From Auraticoccus cholistanensis (GTDB lineage: Bacteria > Actinomycetota > Actinomycetes > Propionibacteriales > Propionibacteriaceae): a stretch of 64,000 bases of DNA. The position numbers and the translations under genes were made by a program. Below, one piece after another: positions 49,421 through 57,940 of the stretch. The notes below the pieces were generated by a model that saw only the letters and a program-made list of their open reading frames with translations, was not told the origin of the DNA and ran no database searches. The stretch spans positions 562,011 through 626,010 of the forward strand of contig NZ_WPCU01000004.1 of the NCBI RefSeq assembly GCF_009742705.1, given 5' to 3'. How positions within the stretch are numbered: position 1 is the first letter of the stretch; the number at the start of each line of letters is the position of its first letter.

Positions 49421-50194
49421 ATGCTGTCGGACGTGTCATCACGGGGGTCGGACGCCGAACACGAAGCCACCACGCGAAGTACCGGGACCAGCCCGGAGCC
49501 GGAGTACCCAGAAGTCCGCGGCCGACGCAGGCGGACGCGTCGCGAGCCGCTCACCCGCAGGGTCGTGATGACGGCCGCGCTGAGGCTGGTGGACGCCGAG
49601 GGCCTCGAGGCGCTCACCCGTCGTCGCCTCGGCGAGGAGCTCGGTCGCGACGCGATGGCCCTCTACCGCCACGCCCCCGACCGTGAGGCGCTGCTCGACG
49701 GGATCGTGGAGCTGGTGCTGGAGGAGCTGGACGCCGAGGCCGACGAGCAGGACTGGCAGAGCCAGCTGCGCCGCGGGGCGCGCAGCTTCCGCCGGCTCGC
49801 GCTGGCCCACCCCAACGTGGTCCCGGTGCTGGTGACGCGTCCGCTGCTGATGCCGCTGGGGCGTCGCCCGGCCGGCACGCTGCGGCCGCTGGAGACCCTG
49901 CTCCGGCTGCTGACCGCCAGCGGCTTCGACCCCTCCACCGCGCTGCACTGCTACCGGCTCTACGTGGGGTTCCTGTACGGCCACGTCATCAACGAGCTGC
50001 AGGCCACCGCGGTCGAGCCGGACGAGACCGACGACCTGCTCCGGCTCGGGCTGCACCGGCTGCCGGCGCGGGAGTTCCCGCTGCTGCGCAGCGTGGCGGG
50101 GGAGCTGGCCGGCTACGACGGCGAGGCCGAGCTGGAGATGGGTCTGGACGTGCTGCTGAGCGGCTTCGAGCAGCGGCTCCGAGGTGGGGGCTGA
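49421..50194 (+). CDS. TetR-family regulator
   Basis: 257 aa. A 45-residue charged N-terminus precedes the HTH VVMTAALRLVDAEGLEALTRRRLGEELGRDAMALYRHAPDREALLDGIV. The C-terminal domain is the TetR_C type (LPAREFPLLRSVAGELAGYDGEAELEMGLDVLLSGFEQRL). ATG 49421 and GTG 49433 are both possible; TATGCT at 49420-49425 ends 7 nt before GTG 49433, which would make GTG 49433 a leaderless start. Confidence 0.88.
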   Translation: MLSDVSSRGSDAEHEATTRSTGTSPEPEYPEVRGRRRRTRREPLTRRVVMTAALRLVDAEGLEALTRRRLGEELGRDAMALYRHAPDREALLDGIVELVLEELDAEADEQDWQSQLRRGARSFRRLALAHPNVVPVLVTRPLLMPLGRRPAGTLRPLETLLRLLTASGFDPSTALHCYRLYVGFLYGHVINELQATAVEPDETDDLLRLGLHRLPAREFPLLRSVAGELAGYDGEAELEMGLDVLLSGFEQRLRGGG

Positions 50195-50209
50195 CGCCGG
50201 CGGGGGCGG

Positions 50210-50710
50210 CTACCCGGCCGTCGCCGGTCCCCGGCCGGTGAAGGTGCTGGCGAAGCGTCCCTCGGGGTCCAGCTGCTGCAGCACCGCGCCCGCGATCTCG
50301 GCCAGCTGGCCGACCTGCTCGGGGGTCAGGGCGTCCAGGACGTAGCGGCGGACGGCGTCGACGTGGCCGGGGGCGCTGGCGACCAGGGTGCTCCAGCCGT
50401 GCTCGGAGAGCCGGGCGTTCGTCGCGCGGGCGTCCTCGGGGCAGGGGAGGCGGTCGACCAGACCCCGCTCCTGCAGGCGGCGCACGACGTGGCTGAGCCG
50501 GGGCAGCGTGGCGTTGGTGCGGGTGGCCAGCGCGGTCATCCGCAGCGTCCGCCCCGGGGCCTCGGACAGCATGGCCAGCACCAGGTACTCGAAGTGGGTG
50601 AGGCCGGCGTCCTGGCGCAGCTGGGAGTCCAGCGCGGCGGGCAGCAGCTCCAGCACGCCGCCCAGCCGCAGCCAGGCGGTCCGCTCCTCCTCGTCCAGCC
50701 ATCGCGTCAC
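50210..50710 (-). CDS. MarR-family regulator
   Basis: 166 aa. Winged helix core: LTHFEYLVLAMLSEAPGRTLRMTALATRTNATLPRLSHVVRRLQERGLVDRLPCPEDARATNARLSEHGWSTL. GTG 50710 has a GGGAGGGCGAGC upstream. It is divergent from a VOC protein gene; two matched palindromes between them are its likely operators. Confidence 0.92.
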   Translation of the reverse strand: MTRWLDEEERTAWLRLGGVLELLPAALDSQLRQDAGLTHFEYLVLAMLSEAPGRTLRMTALATRTNATLPRLSHVVRRLQERGLVDRLPCPEDARATNARLSEHGWSTLVASAPGHVDAVRRYVLDALTPEQVGQLAEIAGAVLQQLDPEGRFASTFTGRGPATAG

Positions 50711-50728
50711 GTGCTCGCCCTCCCGTTG

Positions 50729-50742
50729 GTTGATTCTTCAAC
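50729..50742. promoter_or_regulatory. MarR operator 1
   Basis: GTTGA-TTCT-TCAAC is a perfect palindrome 18 bp upstream of the marR-like start. It shares the GTTG-N6-CAAC core with operator 2. Confidence 0.7.
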
Positions 50743-50761
50743 TGTAGCGGCGTACCGTGTT

Positions 50762-50777
50762 AGTTGTAGAGACAACT
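50762..50777. promoter_or_regulatory. MarR operator 2
   Basis: AGTTGT-AGAG-ACAACT is a perfect palindrome with the same GTTG-N6-CAAC core. Its centre is 34 bp (about three helical turns) from operator 1 and 39 bp from the uORF start. Confidence 0.7.
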
Positions 50778-50808
50778 TTGTCGCGACGATCAGGGCGAGG
50801 AGCGGGTC

Positions 50809-50862
50809 ATGGCACAGCTGGGCACCACCGGCAGCGGCACCACGGGGCAGGCGGTCGCATGA
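50809..50862 (+). CDS. 17-codon upstream ORF coupled to the VOC gene
   Basis: ATG 50809 has GAGGAG at 50797-50802, a 6-nt spacing. It encodes MAQLGTTGSGTTGQAVA and its TGA overlaps the next ATG as ATGA at 50859. The long gene behind it has only a weak ribosome site (GGCAGG). It may be a leader peptide or simply a translational coupler. Confidence 0.45.
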   Translation: MAQLGTTGSGTTGQAVA

Positions 50863-51731
50863 GCCGCTCGCCGGCCGAGCTGCTGCCCGGCGACACCGCG
50901 ATGGGTGCGGTCACGCTGAAGGTGGCCGACCTCGACGCCATGACCGCCTACTACCGCGACGCCGTCACGCTGGTCGTGCAGGCCCAGGACGGCGACCGGG
51001 CCGTGCTCGGCCGCGGTGGCCGTCCGCTGGTGGTGCTCGAGCACGCCCCCGAGCTGCGCCACGCCGGCCCGAGGGAGGCCGGGCTCTTCCACACGGCCAT
51101 CCTGTTCGAGACCGAGGCGGACCTGGCTGCATCCCTGTACTCGGTGGCCACGCGCCACCCGGGCAGCTTCACCGGCAGCGCCGACCACCTGGTCAGCAAG
51201 GCCTTCTACTTCGACGACCCGGAGGGCAACGGCGTCGAGCTGTACTGGGACCGGGACCGCACCCGGTGGAGCTGGGCCCACGGCCGCATCCAGATGGACA
51301 GCCTGCTGCTCGACCCGCACCGGTACCTGCGCGAGCACCTCGACGAGACCGCGCTCGGGCAGGCCCGGCAGCGACCGGCCACGGTCGGTCACGTGCACCT
51401 GGCCGTGGGGGACCTGGCGAGCGCGCGGCGCTTCTACGTCGACCAGCTCGGCTTCGAGACCACCGCCGAGTGGCGCGGCCAGGCCCTCTTCGTCAGCGCC
51501 GGCGGGTACCACCACCACATGGCGATGAACACCTGGAACAGCGCCGGCGCCGGACGGCGACGTCCGGCGCTCGGCCTGGGGCTGGTCCGGATCGAGCTGC
51601 CCGGTGCCGAGGAGCTGGGAGCCCTGGGCGAGCGGCTGCGCCACCTGCGCGTCGGGGTCCGCGACGACGGCCGCACGCTGGCCTTCGACGACCCGTGGGC
51701 GAACCGGGTGGAGGTGTCGGTCGGTCCCTGA
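50859..51731 (+). CDS. VOC superfamily dioxygenase/glyoxalase-like protein (two-domain)
   Basis: 290 aa. Two VOC modules: residues about 15-130 (MGAVTLKVADLDAMTAYYRDAVTLVVQ ... FHTAILFE ... VSKAFYFDDPEGNGVELYWDR) and about 165-285 (TVGHVHLAVGDLASARRFYVDQLGFET ... HHHMAMNTW ... FDDPWANRVEVSV). His/Glu residues supply the metal site. Resembles CatE-like extradiol dioxygenases; function is open. ATG 50859 is coupled to the uORF. Likely repressed by the divergent MarR protein. Confidence 0.85.
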   Translation: MSRSPAELLPGDTAMGAVTLKVADLDAMTAYYRDAVTLVVQAQDGDRAVLGRGGRPLVVLEHAPELRHAGPREAGLFHTAILFETEADLAASLYSVATRHPGSFTGSADHLVSKAFYFDDPEGNGVELYWDRDRTRWSWAHGRIQMDSLLLDPHRYLREHLDETALGQARQRPATVGHVHLAVGDLASARRFYVDQLGFETTAEWRGQALFVSAGGYHHHMAMNTWNSAGAGRRRPALGLGLVRIELPGAEELGALGERLRHLRVGVRDDGRTLAFDDPWANRVEVSVGP

Positions 51732-51743
51732 CCGTCCGGTGCG

Positions 51744-52604
51744 TCAGCCTCGGGCCGGTCGCGGCACCTCGACCGTCACCAGCACGGGCCGGTGGTCCGA
51801 GGCCGTGGTCGCCAGCACGACCGGGTCCTGCCAGCTGCTCACGCCGCGGCCCAGCACGTAGTCGATGCGGGACCGGGGTGCCTCGGCCGGGTACGTCCAG
51901 CCCTCCGGACCGGAGCCGGCGAACGGGTCGGCGAAACCGGCCTCGGCGAGCAGCCGCACCTCCGTCGTCTCGGCGGTGGCGTTGAGGTCGCCGACCAGGA
52001 AGCCGGGGCGGTCGGCGGTGCCGCTGGTCAGCTCGACGATCTCGCGCGCCTGCGAGATGCGCTGCTCGGCCCGCTGGTGGTCCAGGTGGGTGCTCCAGAC
52101 GTCGACGGTGGTGCCGCGGACGTTGATCGCGGCGTGCAGCAGCCCGCGCTGCTCGGTGGGCCGCTCGGGGTAGGGGATGCTGGTCAGCAGGTGGTTCTGC
52201 GACTCCAGGATCGGGAACCGGCTCAGGATCGCGGTGCCGTACTGGCGGCGGTGGGTGCTGCCGGGCGCCGGCTCCAGGTCGAGGTTGGCGCCGAAGGTGA
52301 CGTGCATGCGCAGCCGGCGGGCCAGCCAGCGGGCCTGGTCCACGTCCTCGCTGCGGGCACCGAAGTGGCGGTCGACCTCCTGCAGCCCGACGACGTCGGC
52401 GCCGGACTCCTCGATCACCCGGGCCACCCGCTCCAGGTCGAGCACGCCGTCGACGCCGGCGCCGTGGTGGATGTTGTAGGCCATCACCTGCAGCTCGGCC
52501 GGCGGCGGCCCCGGCCGCGGCGACGCGCTGGCCGGCAGCGCGGTGAGGAGCAGGGTGAGGGCGGCGGTGAGCAGGACCGCCGCTCGGTGCGCGGTGCTGT
52601 GCAT
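51744..52604 (-). CDS. Secreted endonuclease/exonuclease/phosphatase family protein
   Basis: 286 aa. A signal peptide (AVLLTAALTLLLTALPASA-S near residue 28) opens it. The EEP fold has QVMAYNIHHG (39-48), GLQEVDRHFG (Glu metal ligand) near 73, TTVDVWSTHLDHQRAEQR near 163, FLVGDLNAT near 199 and ASDHRPVLV near the end (His, Asp). It resembles secreted sphingomyelinase/DNase-like hydrolases. ATG 52604 has CTGGAGGAC upstream. The next gene upstream, in the opposite direction, encodes another EEP nuclease. Confidence 0.9.
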   Translation of the reverse strand: MHSTAHRAAVLLTAALTLLLTALPASASPRPGPPPAELQVMAYNIHHGAGVDGVLDLERVARVIEESGADVVGLQEVDRHFGARSEDVDQARWLARRLRMHVTFGANLDLEPAPGSTHRRQYGTAILSRFPILESQNHLLTSIPYPERPTEQRGLLHAAINVRGTTVDVWSTHLDHQRAEQRISQAREIVELTSGTADRPGFLVGDLNATAETTEVRLLAEAGFADPFAGSGPEGWTYPAEAPRSRIDYVLGRGVSSWQDPVVLATTASDHRPVLVTVEVPRPARG

Positions 52605-52841
52605 GGTGTCCTCCAGGGGGTGTGGGGCTTCCCAGCCTGCACCAGCCCGGTGACACGCGGCCAGGTCCCAGGTGACGTCCCGGTGACCGGTCGGTCCTCG
52701 CAGCGGCACCGGCCGTCCGGCCCCGGTGGGCGGGAGGTGGTCGTCACCTCGCCGTCGCCGGGTGTTCACGGCGGGAGGCCGAAGCTGTCGGAGCGCGTCG
52801 CTAGGTTCGGACCCGACCCCGCCCGACGACGAAGGACGACC

Positions 52842-55800
52842 GTGCCACCCACCCCACACCGGCTGCTCGCCGCCGGAGCCGCCACCGCGCTGGTCGCCGC
52901 CAGCGCCTGCACGCTCACCGCCCCCACCGCCCTGGCCGCTCCCGAGGGCGACGAGGTCGTCATCAGCGAGGTCTACGGCGGTGGCGGCAACAGCGGCTCC
53001 GTCTACAGCAACGACTTCGTCGAGCTGTACAACCCGACCGGCGAGGCGGTGACCGTCGACGGCTGGTCGCTGGAGTACTTCTCCGCCGCCGGCGGCAGCG
53101 GCGGCTCGGTGACCCTGCAGGGCTCGGTCCCGGCCGGTGGCCACTACCTCGTGCAGCTGGCGGCCGGCAGCCAGCCCTCGCAGCCGCTGCCCAGCCCCGA
53201 CGTCACCGGCGGCCTGACGCTGTCGGGCACCCAGGGCCGGGTGGCCCTGTTCGACGTCGCCGACGGCCCGGCGCTGCCGACGGGCGACGTGGCCGGCGAC
53301 CGGGCCGGCACCCCCGACGAGCTGGTCGACTACGTGGGCTTCGGTGCGGCGAGCACCTTCGAGGGCTCGGGGCCGGCGCCGGCCATCAGCAACGCCACCA
53401 GCGCCTCGCGCGACGCCGACGGCACCGACACCGACGACAACGCGACGGACTTCGCCCCGTCGGCACCCAGCCCGCAGAGCTCGGGCGCCGTCCCGGACCC
53501 CGACGACCCCACCGGTCCCGGTGAGCCCGCCGAGGTCACCATCGCCGAGATCCAGGGCACCGGGGACGCCTCCCCGCTGGCCGGCGACCTCGTCCGCACC
53601 GAGGGCGTCGTCACCGGCGTCTACGCCACCGGCGGCCGGGACGGGTTCACCATCCAGACCGCAGGTCCGACGGACCCCGGGGCCGGGGCCTCGACCGGCG
53701 TCTTCGTCTACGCCCCCGACGAGGTCGACGGCCTGTCCCTGGGCGACTCCGTGGTGGTGACCGGCACGGTCGCCGAGCGCTTCGAGGCCACCCAGATCAC
53801 CGCCGACATCGTCGCCACCACCGGGTCCGGGGCCGAGGTCGAGCCGCTGCCCGTCGAGTGGCCCGAGAGCGAGGCCGAGCGCGAGCGGCTCGAGCACATG
53901 CTGATCGCCCCGCAGGGCAGCTACCGCGTCACCGACAACTACTCGCTCAACCAGTACGGCGAGGTCGGCCTCGCCGCCGGCGAGCGGCTGCTGGTCACGC
54001 CGACCGAGGTCGGCGCCCCGGGCAGTCCCGAGGCGGTGGCCCAGGCGGCGTACAACGCCGCCCACGGCGTCACCCTGGACGACGGCGCCACGACGAACTA
54101 CCTGAACCAGGACGACGTCCCGCTGCCCTTCCTGACCCTGGAGACCCCGGTCACCGTCGGGGCCGCGGTCGAGTTCGCCGAGACCGGCGTGGTCGTCGGA
54201 TACGACTTCGACCGCTGGCGCTTCCAGCCCCGGGTCCCCGTCACCGGGGACAACCCCGAGGACGCGCACGCCACCTTCGGCGCGGCCCGCGAGGGCGTCG
54301 AGGAGGTCGGCGGCGACATCACCCTGGGCACCTTCAACGTGCTGAACTACTTCACCACCCTGGGCGAGGACGTCGAGGGCTGCACCGTCGCCGACGCCTA
54401 CACCGACCGCGACGGCGACCCCGTGACCACCCGCGACTGCGAGCCGCGGGGCGCCTACGAGGCCGAGGACCTGGAGCGCCAGCAGGCCAAGATCGTCGAC
54501 GCCGTCAACACCCTGGACGCCGACGTCGTCGGGCTGGAGGAGATCGAGGACAGCTCGGACTTCGGCCAGCCGCGGGACACGGCGCTGGCCGAGCTGGTGG
54601 AGGCGCTGAACGCCGCAGCCGGTGAGGACCGCTGGGCCTTCGTGCCCTCACCCGAGGTGGTCCCCGGCACCGGGGACGACGTCATCCGCACCGCGTTCAT
54701 CTACCAGCCCGCCTCGGTCGAGCCGGTCGAGGGCTCGTCGCGGATCCTCGACGACGCGGTCTTCGACAACGCGCGGGCCCCGCTGGCGCAGGAGTTCCGC
54801 GAGCTGGCGGGCGGCGAGGAGTTCATCGCCGTGGTGAACCACTTCAAGTCCAAGGGCGGCTCCGGCTCCGGCGACAACGTCAACCCCGACGAGACCGCGG
54901 GCCCGGCGGGGGCCACGGGCGGCTGGAACGGCGACCGCACGCGGCAGGCGGCGGCGCTGGTCGACTTCGCCGACGGGCTGCAGGCCGAGTGGGGCACCGA
55001 CCTCGTCTTCCTGGTGGGCGACTTCAACTCCTACTCCCAGGAGACGCCGGCCACCACGCTGACCGCCGCCGGGTACACCAACCTGGGCGCCGCCGAGAAC
55101 ACCGCCCTGGACCCGGGCGCCCCGGGCACGGAGTACTCCTACCTCTTCGGCGGCACCGTCGGCTCGCTGGACGGGGTGTACGCCTCGGCCGCGGCCGCCG
55201 AGCTGGTCACGGGTGTCGACACCTGGACCATCAACGCCTACGAGCCGGTCGCCCTGGAGTACAGCCGCCACAACTACAACGTCGAGCAGCTCTACGCCGG
55301 GGACGAGTTCCGGGCCTCGGACCACAACCCGTTCCGCGTCGGCATCGCCTTCGGCGCCGACGAGGAGCCGACGCCCACCCCGACGCCGGAGCCGAGCCTG
55401 ACCCCGGAGCCGACCCCGTCGCCGGAGCCGACGCCCGAGCCGACCCCGGACGAGCCCGCTCCGCTGCAGCCGGCCGGTGCGGTGACCCCCGCCGAGCTGA
55501 CGGCGGCGGAGTTCCTCGCCGACGGTGTGGAGGTCGTGGCGACCGGGTTCGCCCCCGACCTGCCCACCACGGTTACGCTGGTGACGCCGGACGGCACCCG
55601 GGTCCCGGTCACCTTCGTCGACGGCTCGGACGTGACCGACCAGGACGGCGCGCTCGCCATCCAGATCACCCCGACGCTGCTGCCGCCGGCCGGCGCCTAC
55701 ACGATCGAGATCACCCAGGACGGCGGGCTGCTGCTCGAGCTGGCCCTGCTGGTCACCGAGGACGACGACCGGACGCCGGGTCCGTCGCCCAGCCCCGGCA

Positions 55801-56021
55801 CCCCCCGACCCGGGGCGGACGGCGACGACCGACCGGCCGGTGGCGCCGGCGGTGACGACGACGGTGGGTGGGACGACGGCTCGGTGGTGGTGTCCGGTGA
55901 GGGTCTCGCGGCCACCGGCAGCGAGCTGGGCTGGGCCGTGCCGGCGCTGGGTGCGCTGCTGGTGACCGGTGGCGCGGCGGCCCTGGTCGCAGCGCGCCGC
56001 ACCCGCACGGCCCGCCGGTGA
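52842..56021 (+). CDS. Wall-anchored ExeM/NucH-type extracellular endonuclease
   Basis: 1059 aa. A signal peptide (LLAAGAATALVAASACTLTAPTALA-A near residue 33) precedes a lamin-tail domain (VVISEVYGGGGNSGSVYSNDFVELYNP, 38-160) and an OB-fold domain (VTIAEIQGTGDASPLAGDLVRTEGVVTGVY, 230-340). The EEP nuclease domain is at about 490-830 (LGTFNVLNY, GLEEIED, HFKSKGG, VGDFNSY, ASDHNPF). A Thr/Pro/Glu-rich linker at about 850 and a beta domain follow. The C-terminus LAATG (1022-1026), hydrophobic helix and Arg tail is a sortase E-type sorting signal. GAAGGA precedes GTG 52842. Confidence 0.92.
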   Translation: MPPTPHRLLAAGAATALVAASACTLTAPTALAAPEGDEVVISEVYGGGGNSGSVYSNDFVELYNPTGEAVTVDGWSLEYFSAAGGSGGSVTLQGSVPAGGHYLVQLAAGSQPSQPLPSPDVTGGLTLSGTQGRVALFDVADGPALPTGDVAGDRAGTPDELVDYVGFGAASTFEGSGPAPAISNATSASRDADGTDTDDNATDFAPSAPSPQSSGAVPDPDDPTGPGEPAEVTIAEIQGTGDASPLAGDLVRTEGVVTGVYATGGRDGFTIQTAGPTDPGAGASTGVFVYAPDEVDGLSLGDSVVVTGTVAERFEATQITADIVATTGSGAEVEPLPVEWPESEAERERLEHMLIAPQGSYRVTDNYSLNQYGEVGLAAGERLLVTPTEVGAPGSPEAVAQAAYNAAHGVTLDDGATTNYLNQDDVPLPFLTLETPVTVGAAVEFAETGVVVGYDFDRWRFQPRVPVTGDNPEDAHATFGAAREGVEEVGGDITLGTFNVLNYFTTLGEDVEGCTVADAYTDRDGDPVTTRDCEPRGAYEAEDLERQQAKIVDAVNTLDADVVGLEEIEDSSDFGQPRDTALAELVEALNAAAGEDRWAFVPSPEVVPGTGDDVIRTAFIYQPASVEPVEGSSRILDDAVFDNARAPLAQEFRELAGGEEFIAVVNHFKSKGGSGSGDNVNPDETAGPAGATGGWNGDRTRQAAALVDFADGLQAEWGTDLVFLVGDFNSYSQETPATTLTAAGYTNLGAAENTALDPGAPGTEYSYLFGGTVGSLDGVYASAAAAELVTGVDTWTINAYEPVALEYSRHNYNVEQLYAGDEFRASDHNPFRVGIAFGADEEPTPTPTPEPSLTPEPTPSPEPTPEPTPDEPAPLQPAGAVTPAELTAAEFLADGVEVVATGFAPDLPTTVTLVTPDGTRVPVTFVDGSDVTDQDGALAIQITPTLLPPAGAYTIEITQDGGLLLELALLVTEDDDRTPGPSPSPGTPRPGADGDDRPAGGAGGDDDGGWDDGSVVVSGEGLAATGSELGWAVPALGALLVTGGAAALVAARRTRTARR

Positions 56022-56201
56022 GCTAGCCCGCGGGCCGCCGGTCCCCCCGCCCCGACCCGGCGGCGGCCACGGTGGCGGCCTCCGACCACGTCGCCCAGAC
56101 CGAGGAGTGGCTGCGGCGCCACGTCGACGGGCGGCGGTCCGACGAGGGCCGCCGCCCCGTGAGGCCGCCCAGCCCGCGGGCGGGGCGCGCCGGTTGAGCG
56201 G

Positions 56202-57377
56202 TCAGCCGTGGGGGCGGAAGACGGCGCGGACGCAGCCGTCCTCCTTGTCCTTGAACATCCGGTAGCCCTCCGGGCCCTGCTCCAGCGGCATCACGTGGGT
56301 GGCGAGGTGGGCGGTGCGCAGCGTCCCGGCGGCCATCCGCTCGAGGATCTCGGGGATGTAGCGGTGCCCGTGCATCTGCGCCCCGCGGAGCGTCAGCCCC
56401 TTGTTCATCACCGCACCGAGCGGGAACTTGTCCGCCAGGGCGCCGAAGACGCCCAGCACGAACACCGTGCCGCCCTTGCGGCAGGCGTGGACGGCCTGGC
56501 GGAGGGCGGTGGGCCGGTCGGTCTGCAGCCGCAGCTGCTGCTTGACCTGGTCGTAGAGGTAGGAGGGGCCGGCGCCGTGCGCCTCCATGCCGACCGCCTC
56601 GATGCACACGTCCGGGCCGCGCCCGCCCGTGAGCTCGCGCAGCTCAGCGCCGATGTCGCACTCCTCGTAGTTGAGCGTCTCCGCCCCGACGTGCTGCTCG
56701 GCCTGCTGCAACCGGTTGGCCAGCCGGTCCACGACCACGACCCGCTCCGCCCCGCGGGCCCACGCCGCGGCCGCGGCCATCTGGCCCACCCCGCCGGCGC
56801 CCCACACGGCGACCACGTCGCCGGGACCGACCCCGCCGAGGTCGGCACCCGTCCACCCGGTCGGGGCGGCGTCGGAGGCGAACAGCGCCGTGGTGTCGTC
56901 CACGCCGTCGGGGACGGTGAAGGCGCCCTGGTCGGCGTAGGGGACCCGCACGTACTCGGCGTGGCTGCCGGCGTGGCCGCCCATGGCGTGGGAGTAGCCG
57001 AAGCAGCCGCCGGGGGCGAAGCCCCACAGCGCCTCGGTGATGGCCGGGTTGGCGTTGCCGTTGTCGCACAGCGAGAACAGCTGCTGGCGGCAGTACCAGC
57101 ACCGCCCGCAGCTGACGAAGGAGCAGACGACCACCCGGTCGCCCACCTTGTGCCGGCGCACCGCGGGGCCGACCTCGACCACCTCGCCCAGGAACTCGTG
57201 GCCCAGGACGTCACCGGCCCGCATGAAGGGGATGTAGCCGCCGACGAGGTGCAGGTCGGAGCCGCAGCTCGTGGTCAGCGTGACCTTGAGGATGATGTCC
57301 TCGGCATTCAGCAGCCTGGGGTCCTCGACCGTCTCCACCGCGGTCTCGTTGACCCCGGTCCAGCACAGCGCCCTCAC
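56202..57377 (-). CDS. Zinc-dependent alcohol dehydrogenase (formaldehyde dehydrogenase-like)
   Basis: 391 aa medium-chain dehydrogenase. Catalytic-zinc residues are Cys38-Gly-Ser-Asp41 and His60-Glu61; structural zinc is Cys90/93/96/104. AVWGAGGVGQMAAAAAW is the NAD loop. A long insert (LWGFAPGGCFGYSHAMGGHAGSHAEYVRVPYAD) places it in the glutathione-independent formaldehyde dehydrogenase-like group. GTG 57377 has GGGAGGG upstream and overlaps the stop of the preceding small gene by 4 nt. Substrate is unproven. Confidence 0.88.
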   Translation of the reverse strand: MRALCWTGVNETAVETVEDPRLLNAEDIILKVTLTTSCGSDLHLVGGYIPFMRAGDVLGHEFLGEVVEVGPAVRRHKVGDRVVVCSFVSCGRCWYCRQQLFSLCDNGNANPAITEALWGFAPGGCFGYSHAMGGHAGSHAEYVRVPYADQGAFTVPDGVDDTTALFASDAAPTGWTGADLGGVGPGDVVAVWGAGGVGQMAAAAAWARGAERVVVVDRLANRLQQAEQHVGAETLNYEECDIGAELRELTGGRGPDVCIEAVGMEAHGAGPSYLYDQVKQQLRLQTDRPTALRQAVHACRKGGTVFVLGVFGALADKFPLGAVMNKGLTLRGAQMHGHRYIPEILERMAAGTLRTAHLATHVMPLEQGPEGYRMFKDKEDGCVRAVFRPHG

Positions 57378-57862
57378 AGCCGTCCCTCCCTGCCCGCCAG
57401 CCGGGTCACCTTCTCCAGCAGCGCACCACCGGGGGTGGCGGTGCGGTGTCCGTGCGGGGCCGGCTCGACCTCGAGCACCTCGCCGACCTCGAGCAGCTGC
57501 TTGCTGCGCCGCAGCGCGGAGCGGAGCTCCTGCTGCGGGTCCTCGCCGGTCCACCGCGCCGCCGCACCCGGCAGCCCGCCGGGGGTCGCCTCCCGCAGCC
57601 GGGCGGCCAGCTCGGTGCCCTTGTCGCCCGGCGCCGGCCGGACGCGGACCTCGACGCGGTCGCCCAGCGCGGCCAACGGCTCGGGCCAGCGCCCCTGAGG
57701 TGCCACCTCCTCCAGCGGCAGGGCCACCGTCACCACCAGCCAGCGCTCCCGCGACAGGCCGCCGTGGGCGGGGCCGGGCGCGACCGCCCGCAGCACCCGT
57801 CGCAGCGCCATCCCACCGGCGGTGACGCCGGCCACCACCAGACCGCTCCCGACCCGACCCAT
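57374..57862 (-). CDS. Protein of unknown function coupled to the zinc dehydrogenase
   Basis: 162 aa. A short hydrophobic start (GSGLVVAGVTAGGMALRRV) is followed by VVTVALPLEEVAPQGRWPEPLAAL and RVEVRVRPAPGDKGTELAARL, a SRPBCC/coenzyme-Q-like beta pattern, then RSALRRSKQLLEVGEVLEVEPAPHG. The last part recurs in actinobacterial membrane-bound SRPBCC proteins. The stop overlaps the next start as GTGA. Confidence 0.65.
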   Translation of the reverse strand: MGRVGSGLVVAGVTAGGMALRRVLRAVAPGPAHGGLSRERWLVVTVALPLEEVAPQGRWPEPLAALGDRVEVRVRPAPGDKGTELAARLREATPGGLPGAAARWTGEDPQQELRSALRRSKQLLEVGEVLEVEPAPHGHRTATPGGALLEKVTRLAGREGRL

Positions 57863-57940
57863 CCGTCCGTCCTCCCTGCCGCCCTGGCTGGCACCTACCC
57901 GGTGGCGGGACGGCGAACCGGCCGGCGCCGCCCGGCGCGG

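Noticed and set aside
52605-52841. Open plus-strand frame continuing upstream of the ExeM signal peptide
   Set aside because: The sequence between the divergent starts is an intergenic promoter region; the signal peptide begins at GTG 52842 behind a GAAGGA site.
56022-56201. Gap after the ExeM gene: possible small gene or terminator
   Set aside because: GGCCGCCGG and CCGGCGG can pair, but imperfectly, and the short open frames there show no ribosome site or family pattern.
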